Source: Nephrocerus scutellatus
Lineage: Eukaryota; Arthropoda; Insecta; Diptera; Pipunculidae
Reading direction: 5' to 3'
Assembly (NCBI GenBank): GCA_947095585.1
Contig: OX352765.1
Span: 61,017,123 to 61,081,122 of the forward strand
DNA: 64,000 bases
Positions 34,480 through 44,303 of the stretch are shown here, piece by piece. A program made the position numbers and the translations under genes. The notes under the pieces were generated by a model that was given only the letters and a program-made list of their open reading frames with translations, searched no databases and was not told the DNA's origin. Positions within the stretch are counted from its first letter, which is position 1. Every line of letters starts with the position of its first letter.

Positions 34480-36230
34480 GATGTGCAGTGTTTTATTGCA
34501 TTAATGTCTACATGGCTACAAGTAAAAGCCAGGAACTGTTCCGTCTGTGGATCCATCAGTTGCATCAAATCCGATAATTGAACAACGGGCAATTAGAGTT
34601 GAAGTTCGAACATAAAAAAAACTATTTCGGCAATATTAAAAGAAAGCTCCCAACCGATTCCTTCAACTCTAGGAGAAATGTTTGCTTCAATCAATGTTTC
34701 CTGTGTCATAGATAATAACTGTTTATACATAGATAACATTAAAATGTTAAAAGAACAAGTGTAAGTTCTAATATTGTTTATGTTATATTATATTATTAGT
34801 TATTTTATTTATTACATTATATTATCACTAGTGAATGCTTAAAACGGGAAAATTTTGTGCTACAATAGGCAGCAAAGAAACAAACTGGTGAAATTGTTTC
34901 ATTAAAGCAAAGTTTGGCAAAAATAGAATACCAAAAAAACAACCTAGAAAACCAACTGAATAAAATATTTACTGCTAGTCAAGTTAATAAACTCAAAAAT
35001 TATCAAAAAAAAGCTAAAGTGGACTGAAGCAGATATAACAAGATCAATTACTTTGTATTCTATGATTTCGACTGCCAAATGACTGTTGAAATTTTAAAAG
35101 ATATTTTTCACACGCCCCTAGACGAAAGTAACTGTTTCATACACTATAACCTAGCTTCGAAAGTAGCCTTTACACACTCTAGTTACTTTATCATATTAAA
35201 TACTTTTGTTATTTACTGCAGTCACAGTGAACACACATTCTCAGAGTAATTTTGCATTTCGATTTAGCACAGATACCGGTTTGGTCGTGTGAAAAATAGC
35301 GTACATTACTCGCAGAAAAGTGCTCATAGTGCTCGTTAGATTACTAAACTCGCTACCACCGTGCTTCAAGATTCGAACTCGCACGATAAACTCCACTTTC
35401 CTTGCTCGTTATGTAATATACTATTAAAAACAACTAAAGACTGCGGTTATCATGTCTAGCTATTGTCAGCTAATTTAGGAGGTGGAAACAAGCGAATTTA
35501 TAGAGATCTTCAAATAGAAGTTGAAAAACCTTGGTAAGATTTTATTGCATTTTATTATTGCATATTTATTTAACAATTTTAAAACCTTTATGACGATAGA
35601 AAAATTTTTGGTTTTGCTGATGTGCCGCATTTACTAAAACTTTTAAGAAACCATTATCAATAAGGTTTTGTCATCAACCATAAAATCGTAAACAGAGATG
35701 TATTTTAAAACTTCTTTGCTGTACATCATCGGAACTGTCAACAACACATAAAATCAATTGCCATCATTTGAATGTAGCTAGAGCTGAGCGGCAGAAAGTT
35801 AAACTGGCAACGAAACTTTTCTCGCACACTATAGCTCAGTCTATTACTAGAGCAGCTAGTATGGGACATCTCAGCGATTATAATTGGACAGCATGCTACG
35901 AACTATTGAAAACAGTAATTATAAAATAATATATATAATAGTATAATACAAATATTTCTTACTATTTTTTAGACAAATGATTGATTTGACGTCATGAACG
36001 TTAGAGTTCCAAAAGAAGGTTCCAGAGTTAGATGCCACGCCTATGGATTAACATTTGACATTCAAGACGAAATTCTGGACAAAATGAGTCAATTGGTCGG
36101 TACTATGCGAGTAGTTGGAAAAACAAATGTACTTCCGTTTCAAAAAGGTTGGTATAATGATTTAAGTTATCACAACAAAATATAATTTCATAACAATTAC
36201 AGGAATTATTCAATCCAACAATTAATGCAT
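34480..36230 (+). pseudogene. P-element-type (THAP9-like) transposase, decayed, first part (overlaps duplication copy 1)
   Basis: ATG near 34488 begins a broken THAP-like stretch (MRCAVFYCINVY). A coiled-coil (about 34870-34990) with LENQLNKIFTASQVNKLKNY follows, then LKWTEADITRSITLYSM (about 35016-35070, HTH region). The core gap between about 35130 and 35460 lacks the first catalytic part and holds unassigned DNA. It resumes with ANLGGGNKRIYRDLQIEVEK (about 35470), FGFADVPHLLKLLRNH (about 35612-35660), AERQKVKLATKLFSHTIAQS and MNVRVPKEGSRVRCHAYGLT (35994 onward) to VGKTNVLPFQKG. Stops and a frameshift interrupt it. These motifs are those of the P-element/THAP9 catalytic region. Confidence 0.72.
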
Positions 36231-37559
36231 ACACCATAGCTTGACAAAATCTGCCACATCATGTTTCGGCTTACGCTATCAAAAGCGCGTTTAAAATCTA
36301 CAAAAACCAAATACAGAGGAGAGCGTTACTCAACTGACTGTTCAATGATTATACGCAGGGTGTTAATTTGATCAGTACAGAAACGGTTTGGGCGAAATCC
36401 TGCTTGTTCATTTCTCAAAATTGGCTCTAACGCATTCTGTAAGCGCCTAGCTATTATAGAGGAGATCACTTTTTTTATGGTGTTTAGCAGGGTAATTCCT
36501 CTCCAGTTTTCGCAATTGCTCAAATCACCTTTCTTGGGGAGTTTGACCTTCTTCCCTTCTTTTAAAGGCGACGGAATAGACTCAGATTCCCAAATATCTT
36601 GATATATCGCATGCAATGTTAGCGTAGTTAACTCGACGTCGGCTTGGATGATTTCTGCGTAGATGTTGTCATTGCCAGCTGCTTTACCTAATTGCAGTAA
36701 ACGAATTGTTGTCCTTATCTCATCCAACGAAGGAGTGGCGACGCTGATGTTCAGTAGCCTATTAGGATGCATATGTGGGTTGATGGACGTGCATGGCGAA
36801 GTACAATTCAAAACATTATTAAAATTTTCTGTCCAGCGGGTTAATTGTTGTTCCATTATAAGGATCAAAGAGCCGTCTATTGCCTTAACAGGGTAGTTGA
36901 TGTGGTGTTTCTTGTTGGCGAGCTTACGAGCGAGTTGGTAGACTGTGCTATATTGTCTGCTATCAGCGGCTTGCTGTGCTTGTGTTAAGATGTCGCTTAG
37001 CCATGCTCGTTTATCGTTCATAGCTGAACAGCCAACTTGCCGGTTCAGATCGCTATACTTCCGCGCTAATGCACTTCGCTCGGCACCCGGGGCCGCGTTT
37101 AGCTCTGCTTTGATGGATTGTCGTTCACGAATGGTGTAATCTCTAGATGGTATTTACGAAATTCTTTTGTTAATTGTGCAAGCGTTGTTGTCTTGACGAG
37201 CGTACGAATGTTCCAAGTTCCAAATCGTGTCCTTTTCCGTGGGCCAAAGGTCAAAGGTGTTGATAAATTCGATACGTATCCGAGGCTTGTATTAGTTTCA
37301 AGAATCAATTAATTCAGTTGAGGTGTGATTGGCCAACCGCAACCTAGGTCGACATGAAGCGCCGCCGAATAAGGCAAGTCCACCTTCTTATTTAGCCCCG
37401 ACCCAAGCTAATACAAATAGGATTAGGTACCGAAATCGTTCACTTGATTTGGCAGAGTTTCCAGTGACGCGACGTGGACGCATAAGATAGGAGTTGTGAT
37501 GCGAGAGGCTAAGGACATGACTGTCTTTAATCGCGTCATCATCACCGTTTGTCACCAAG
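36231..37559 (-). pseudogene. RTE-type LINE, copy in duplication unit 1, 3' part deleted
   Basis: Minus-strand RT N-terminal half at 37021-36326: AWLSDILTQAQQAADSRQYS, then LPKKGDLSNCENWRGITLLN and EQAGFRPNRFCTDQINTLRI. An endonuclease start FGTWNIRTLVKTTTLAQLTK is at about 37230-37170, joined by an internal deletion to the region before RT. The catalytic half of RT was lost with the 930-bp deletion. The right target duplication AGGTATATATT remains at 37560-37570. Confidence 0.83.
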
Positions 37560-38061
37560 AGGTATATATTGATATGTTATTTTTAAATTAAACCATGCTT
37601 AATTTTTTTTTGTATTTCGGTCTGTCCCGAATCGTTCTGCGAGCTAGTTCCTGAATAAATAGAGCTTGAAGCTATGGCTTAAGACGGCTTAGAAAATTTA
37701 GCTCGATCCATTTGCAAACTAAAAGATACAATTCCCAGCATTAAAGTTGAGCAGACATCCTTTAGCTGGGTTAATCACCTTTGTGAGGGACGATTGTCAA
37801 AACCGACACAAAAGTTGATGACACACATAAACGCCTTGGACATTATCTTCAACAAATTTAATGGAGATTCATTAACGATTTGCAATGAATATTTAAAAAC
37901 ACAAATCAACAACAGTTTGAAAATTCCTTGCGACTCAAATATTTTTTTTGTAACTATTGCCAAAGGCTTTATTCTTGAATCTTTATTTATACGAAACTAA
38001 CAAGAAGTATGAAATTCTTAAAAGCTATAATTTTTTTAAACTTAAGCCTTAACCTATGTTA
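37560..38061 (+). pseudogene. P-element-type transposase C-terminal part, duplication copy 1
   Basis: After an intron-like start at 37562 (GTATATATT...) the frame resumes near 37683: ENLARSICKLKDTIPSIKVE, FSWVNHLCEGRLSKPTQKLM and IIFNKFNGDSLTICNEYLKT up to about 38000. This matches the C-terminal domain of P/THAP9 transposases. It is separated from the upstream part by the RTE insertion. Confidence 0.65.
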
Positions 38062-38323
38062 ATACTTAATATTAGTATGCATTATTATTTTTAAAATATT
38101 ATTATCTCGGTTAAATAAGTAGTGGCCGTGTTTTGTTTCACCTGGAACATCCTTTGGGCTAGGTAGTTTCCAAGAATTGCATGAAATTGTTAGGCATAAG
38201 AGTTTTAATTTTGTAAATTGATCGTTCCTGCCATACTTTGTCGAAAGCTTGCGTAATATCAAAGAAAACTGCCGAGCAGTATTTATTTTCTTCTAAGAAA
38301 AGCTTGATTGTGTTCACAATTCT
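38062..38323 (-). pseudogene. Jockey-type LINE fragment in duplication copy 1
   Basis: Duplicate of 41750-42011. The minus strand encodes an RT stretch with TQAFDKVW-type motif in broken frame. It stops where the next duplication unit begins. Confidence 0.6.
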
Positions 38324-38369
38324 TATTGAACAATTTTAAAACCTTTATGACGATAGAAAAATTTTTGGT

Positions 38370-39220
38370 TTAGCTGATGTGCCGCATTTACTAAAACTTT
38401 TAAGAAACCATTATCAATAAGGTTTTGTCATCAACCATAAAATCGTAAACAGAGATGTATTTTAAAACTTCTTTGCTGTACATCATCGGAACTGTCAACA
38501 ACACATAAAATCAATTGCCATCATTTGAATGTAGCTAGAGCTGAGCGGCAGAAAGTTAAACTGGCAACGAAACTTTTCTCGCACACTATAGCTCAGTCTA
38601 TTACTAGAGCAGCTAGTATGGGACATCTCAGCGATTATAATTGGACAGCATGCTACGAACTATTGAAAACAGTATTTATAAAATAATATATATAATAGTA
38701 AAATACAAATATTTCTTACTATTTTTTAGACAAATGATTGATTTGACGTCATGAACGTTAGAGTTCCAAAAGAAGGTTCCAGAGTTAGATGCCACGCCTA
38801 TGGATTAACATTTGACATTCAAGACGAAATTCTGGACAAAATGAGTCAATTGGTCGGTACTATGCGAGTAGTTGGAAAAACAAATGTACTTCCGTTTCAA
38901 AAAGGTTGGTATAATGATTTAAGTTATCACAACAAAATATAATTTCATAACAATTACAGGAATTATTCAATCCAACAATTAATGCATTAATACTTTTAGA
39001 TGAAGTCAAAGATAAGTTCAATTTCAAATACATTTTGACATACCGATTGAACCAAGATATTTTGGAAAATTTCTTCGGCGTTATTCGTTCCAAAGGAGGA
39101 CTGCACGACCATCCCGATCACCAGGTTACAATTAAGGAATTTTATCGGAGAATGGAAATATAGCACTCGATGACACACCTGATCTAGAGGGTTTAAGTTA
39201 TCCATTAACAGGTATATATT
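38370..39220 (+). pseudogene. P-element-type transposase catalytic part, duplication copy 2
   Basis: Same motifs as copy 1 (FADVPHLLKLLRNH-like at about 38370 with one change, MNVRVPKEGSRVRCHAYGLT at 38751 onward). It also has the section lost in copy 1, LLDEVKDKFNFKYILTYRLN and QDILENFFGVIRSKGG (about 39000-39100). The ENFFG..R..GG block carries the last catalytic acid of P-type transposases. A TAG at 39161-39163 breaks it. The RTE insertion starts at 39221. Confidence 0.75.
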
Positions 39221-41246
39221 CTCTTTCTTTTACTCCGTGGGGGAGCATAGGGATTCTACAAACGCTCGCCAACGAACTCGATTTAACACCTGAGGTTTCA
39301 AGAGACGCCATTCGGTCCCCTGGGATATTGCTTCCTCTTCTATTGTCCTTTTCCATGTCTTGCTAGGACGGCTTCCTTGTGGATTCCAGTCGAGCGCTAG
39401 TTTCGTAATGTTTAGCATACTATATGAGTGTCGCGCCTTGTTTACACCAGAGCACACATCCGAGTCAGCACCACCATTTTTTGACATCCAGCTGCCCAAA
39501 TAACAAAACTTATCGACTTCCTCTATCTGATGTCCGTCAATCGAGAGATCACATGTTCCACTAGCGTTAACGCGAAGTAGTTTTTTTTAGACGTTAATTT
39601 TTAAACTCACTTTGTTAGCGTGGAATTCTAGTGAGTTTAATTTTTGCTCCATGTCACCTAGCGATTGTGATAGGAGAGAGATATCGTCGGCATAGTCTAG
39701 GTCGCGGTGAAAAACATTCCATGGCAGACCCGATGGAGTACGGGTTACGATTTTCATCACCCAGTCGATAACAATTGTGAAAAGCAATGGTGAGAGGGTG
39801 CAGCCTTGTTTGACTCCCGAGTAGATGTTGAAAGGTGAGCCAAGATGACCGTTATGAATGACGCGGCATGTTGAGTCGCGGTACAGCTCCTTAATGATGT
39901 TAATGATTTTTTCCGGAACACCATAGCTTGACAAAATCTGCCACATCATGTTTCGGCTTACGCTATCAAAAGCGCGTTTAAAATCTACAAAAACCAAATA
40001 CAGAGGAAAGCGTTACTCAACTGACTGTTCAATGATTATACGCAGGGTGTTAATTTGATCAGTACAGAAACGGTTTGGGCGAAATCCTGCTTGTTCATTT
40101 CTCAAAATTGGCTCTAACGCATTCTGTAAGCGCCTAGCTATTATAGAGGAGATCACTTTTTTTATGGTGTTTAGCAGGGTAATTCCTCTCCAGTTTTCGC
40201 AATTGCTCAAATCACCTTTCTTGGGGAGTTTGACCTTCTTCCCTTCTTTTAAAGGCGACGGAATAGACTCAGATTCCCAAATATCTTGATATATCGCATG
40301 CAATGTTCGCGTAGTTAACTCGACGTCGGCTTGGAGGATTTCTGCGTAGATGTTGTCATTGCCAGCTGCTTTACCTAATTGCAGTGAACGAATTGTTGTC
40401 CTTATCTCATCCAACGAAGGAGTGGCGACGCTGATGTTCAGTAGCCTATTAGGATGCATATGTGGGTTGATGGACGTGCATGGCGAAGTACAATTCAAAA
40501 CATTATTAAAATTTTCTGTCCAGCGGGTTAATTGTTGTTCCATTATAAGGATCAAAGAGCCGTCTATTGCCTTAACAGGGTAGTTGATGTGGTGTTTCTT
40601 GTTGGCGAGCTTACGAGCGAGTTGGTAGACTGTGCTATATTGTCTGCTATCAGCGGCTTGCTGTGCTTGTGTTAAGATGTCGCTTAGCCATGCTCGTTTA
40701 TCGTTCATAGCTGAACAGCCAACTTGCCGGTTCAGATCGCTATACTTCCGCGCTAATGCACTTCGCTCGGCACCCGGGGCCGCGTTTAGCTCTGCTTTGA
40801 TGGATTGTCGTTCACGAATGGTGTAATCTCTAGATGGTATTTACGAAATTCTTTTGTTAATTGTGCAAGCGTTGTTGTCTTGACGAGCGTACGAATGTTC
40901 CAAGTTCCAAATCGTGTCCTTTTCCGTGGGCCAAAGGTCAAAGGTGTTGATAAATTCGATACGTATCCGAGGCTTGTATTAGTTTCAAGAATCAATTAAT
41001 TCAGTTGAGGTGTGATTGGCCAACCGCAACCTAGGTCGACATGAAGCGCCGCCGACCAAGGCAAGTCCACCTTCTTATTTAGCCCCGACCCAAGCTAATA
41101 CAAATAGGATTAGGTACCGAAATCGTTCACTTGATTTGGCAGAGTTTCCAGTGACGCGACGTGGACGCATAAGATAGGAGTTGTGATGCGAGAGGCTAAG
41201 GACATGACTGTCTTTAATCGCGTCATCATCACCGTTTGTCACCAAG
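39221..41246 (-). pseudogene. RTE-type LINE inserted in P transposase, with 11-bp target duplications
   Basis: Flanked by AGGTATATATT at 39210-39220 and 41247-41257. On the minus strand the endonuclease start FGTWNIRTLVKTTT is at about 40910, then an internal deletion. RT is 40708-40013, continuing at 39997-39587 with MVFVDFKRAFDSVSRNMMWQ, SGVKQGCTLSPLLFTIVIDW and catalytic YADDISLLS. The C-terminal region is 39499-39230, with RPSKTWKRTIEEEAISQGTE. An interruption separates the RT halves at about 40000-40012. The family differs from the RTE element at 26660. Confidence 0.87.
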
Positions 41247-41745
41247 AGGTATATATTGATATGTTATTTTTAAATTAAACCATGCTTAATTTTTTTTTGT
41301 ATTTCGGTCTGTCCCGAATCGTTCTGCGAGCTAGTTCCTGAATAAATAGAGCTTGAAGCTATGGCTTAAGACGGCTTAGAAAATTTAGCTCGATCCATTT
41401 GCAAACTAAAAGATACAATTCCCAGCATTAAAGTTGAGCAGACATCCTTTAGCTGGGTTAATCACCTTTGTGAGGGACGATTGTCAAAACCGACACAAAA
41501 GTTGATGACACACATAAACGCCTTGGACATTATCTTCAACAAATTTAATGGAGATTCATTAACGATTTGCAATGAATATTTAAAAACACAAATCAACAAC
41601 AGTTTGAAAATTCCTTGCGACTCAAATATTTTTTTTTGTAACTATTGCCAAAGGCTTTATTCTTGAATCTTTATTAATACGAAACTAACAAGAAGTATGA
41701 AATTCTTAAAAGCTATAATTTTTTTAAACTTAAGCCTTAACCTAT
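41247..41745 (+). pseudogene. P-element-type transposase C-terminal part, duplication copy 2
   Basis: Duplicate of 37560-38061. The frame from about 41370 has the same GRLSKPTQKLMTHINALDII motif (41470 onward) and ends a few residues earlier because of a one-base difference near 41635. Confidence 0.65.
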
Positions 41746-41749
41746 GTTA

Positions 41750-44303
41750 ATACTTAATATTAGTATGCATTATTATTTTTAAAATATTATTATCTCGGTT
41801 AAATAAGTAGTGGCCGTGTTTTGTTTCACCTGGAACATCCTTTGGGCTAGGTAGTTTCCAAGAATTGCATGAAATTGTTAGGCATAAGAGTTTTAATTTT
41901 GTAAATTGATCGTTCCTGCCATACTTTGTCGAAAGCTTGCGTAATATCAAAGAAAACTGCCGAGCAGTATTTATTTTCTTCTAAGAAAAGCTTGATTGTG
42001 TTCACAATTCTGTGCACCTATTCTATTGTGCTGTGCTGCTCTCTAAACCCAAATTGGTGCTCTGGTATAATGCGAAGCTTTGAAATTATCGGGAGTGGAC
42101 TTATTGGCCTGTACGACGAGACTTGTGTTTCGTCTTTTCCTGGCTTAGGAATCATGATAATTTGAGATATTTTCCATTTTTTGGGAAAGTTAAAAATATA
42201 TGTTATGTATTTTATGCATCTATCTCGTAATTCTTTGATCATTTTTCCAGTTATTAGATCATGGCTTGGCGCTTTCTTAGGATGTATGCTGTTTTTGATA
42301 AGTATTTTGACACGTTTGCATTTTAATTTACTAAATTTGGGTTCGTTCGTTCGGTGTAGATGGTTAGAGAAAGTGATAGCCTTTTCTAAGTCGCTTCTGG
42401 CCAGTGACCATCTGGTTTCCTTATCGGTGGGTTCGCTAGCTCTGGCCTTTTTAAATTTCTTGCTGCCTTCCACAGTGAGTAATCTGTTTTTGCTGTTGCT
42501 GTGAGCTCACTTAGGTAATTCTGTAATCCAAAATTATGTTCTTCCCACATTGCTTCTCTTAGAGCTTTAATCTATTTAATTTCCATTTATGCAGCGGAGA
42601 TTGGTGAAGCTGCCATAGCCGCCGAGTTGCCCGCTTCTCTGCCAATAACTTTTGAATGTTACTTGAAAGCTTTTTGTTTTTTTTTTTATTTTTTGTTTTC
42701 CGGAGTGGCTTTTTTTGCAGTAATTTCCATTATTTGTCTTAAGTTTTCTATCGCGGCATCAATGTCTTCTGGTGTTCGAAGTGGGACATCCAAATGACAA
42801 TTTACATCTACTATGTTTCTATAGAGAACCCATCTCGTTTGTTTATTTGTTAAACATTGAGGTAGTTCAGTTTTTAATACTTGGGTGCTTAGTGTTACTA
42901 TTATTGGTGAGTGATCTGATGAAAAGTCATAACAGTCAACGACTTGAGCATAGGTGCGTGTTATTCCTCGTATTGAACAAAAAACTATTAAATCAGAAAT
43001 TTTCTTATTATCTGTAGGCCAATATGTGGGATGTTCAGATGATAAATAGTCTAGATTTTTCTTGTTTATTGCATCGTAGAGTTGCTTGCCTTGGTGACGT
43101 CAAACTCGAACCCCATTGCACATGTTTAGCGTTGTAATCACCCCCTGCTAGAAATTTGATTCCCAATTGATCAAAGTAATCGATAAATTGCTTTTTTTAA
43201 TTGCGTGTTTCGGTGGACAGTAGACAGCCGATACTGCAAATTTTCCAGGTCTTTCTTCCAAACAGATGGTTGTAGCTTGGATATGATCTTTAGAAATTTT
43301 GAGAGCTCGTAGTGCTTTAATCTTCTTTTTATTAAGACTGCAGTGCCGCAGTGTGCTTTTCCATCCGAATGTTTGGTGTCGTAAACTGAATAACCGGTAA
43401 TTTTAAAAAATTTTTGTTTTGTAAAGTGTGTCTCGGATATTAACATGATGTGTATATTTTGTTCGATGAGAAAGGTTTCTTCCTCAGCTTTATGTTGCGT
43501 TCGCAATCCAAATAGCTATTTTCAGAACTGTCATTTTTGATTTTTGACTATAATTTGCATAAGCGTGTTCATATTTTGCATCATCATGCTCATTTGCCTC
43601 TCCATCATCATCATGAACCTTTGGATGGTCTCGGCTAATTCATTTACCGTGGTATGAATGCTTAGGTCCTCTTCAATAGAGTGAACTTTGGGTTTCGGTG
43701 TGTTACCTTTTAAGATATTTGCATAAGAAACGCCTGGCTGTGCAAAACTGCTGGCAAACGTCTCCACGTTATCGTTTTGTGTGTTTGCGTTCGTTGGTTT
43801 GGTGACTCTTGTATTTTTTGGTAACGTGACCCTCTGATTAAATTGCATATTGAGCAGTCGTTGCCCAGCTCTCATTTTAGGGATTATTTTTCGTTTTAAG
43901 TCCAGATACACTGCGCAACCCCTGTAATTTGCAGTATGATTTTCGCCGCAGTTGCTACAACGTTTCACAGATGGGTCATTATGAGGTTTGTTACACTGTT
44001 GGGAATCGTGAAGTTCACCACATATAACACATACTTCATTTAAGATGCAGTATGCTTTCGTGTGCCCGTATTCTTGGCACTTTGTGCATTGAACTGGTCC
44101 AGCTCTCTTCTTAGGTTCTTCAATTACTATTCTACGATATAGCAGATATTTTAGGTTGTAAATCTTGTGAGCTCCTTTTGACTTCTCTTCCTCTGGTTCT
44201 AGTTCCAAACGGAACATTGGTTGGGGCACCTTCTCACGCTTTACTATATTACCAATAGAAAGTTGAATGAAAGGTTTGTAATCTACGATCAATAGCTTAG
44301 GTT
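41750..44303 (-). pseudogene. Jockey-type LINE (ORF1, endonuclease, part of RT), host of the large gypsy insertion
   Basis: Minus strand, high to low. ORF1 is 44292-43531 with three Cys/His knuckles: CTKCQEYGHTKAYC, CVICGELHDSQQC and CSNCGENHTANYRGC. The endonuclease start is at 43506-43171 (IEQNIHIMLISETHFTKQKF). The endonuclease C-terminus with SDHSPIIVTL is at about 42930. RT N-terminus is 42473-42018, with KAPSHDLITGKMIKEL and MIPKPGKDETQVSSYRPISP, continuing to TQAFDKVW near 41950. The copy ends inside RT at about 41750 and its 5' side is interrupted at 44303 by the gypsy insertion. ORF1 continues open for about 16 codons across the reconstructed empty site into 61577 onward, then meets a stop. 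Confidence 0.82.

Larger units (their letters stand above)
35572..38323. repeat. Tandem segmental duplication, copy 1 (2752 bp)
   Basis: Matches 38329-42011 from AACAATTTTAAAACC to TTCACAATTCT with only scattered substitutions, except that 930 bp (38988-39917 of copy 2) are absent between 36230 and 36231. It contains P-transposase, RTE-type LINE and a piece of a Jockey-type LINE. Confidence 0.93.
38329..42011. repeat. Tandem segmental duplication, copy 2 (3683 bp)
   Basis: Head-to-tail with copy 1; the junction TTCACAATTCT-TATTG-AACAATTTTAAAACC is at 38313-38343. It retains the 930 bp missing from copy 1, so it shows the ancestral arrangement: P-transposase, RTE insertion with both target duplications, P C-terminus, Jockey-type LINE. 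Confidence 0.93.

Noticed and set aside
35105..35465. A possible MITE inside the P-type transposase
   Set aside because: Some short complementary blocks exist, but I could not find convincing terminal inverted repeats or a target duplication.
36663..37312. Plus-strand ORFs of 60-77 aa, repeated at 40350-40999
   Set aside because: Antisense to RTE-type LINE RT and endonuclease. Their duplication follows the segmental duplication, not coding constraint.
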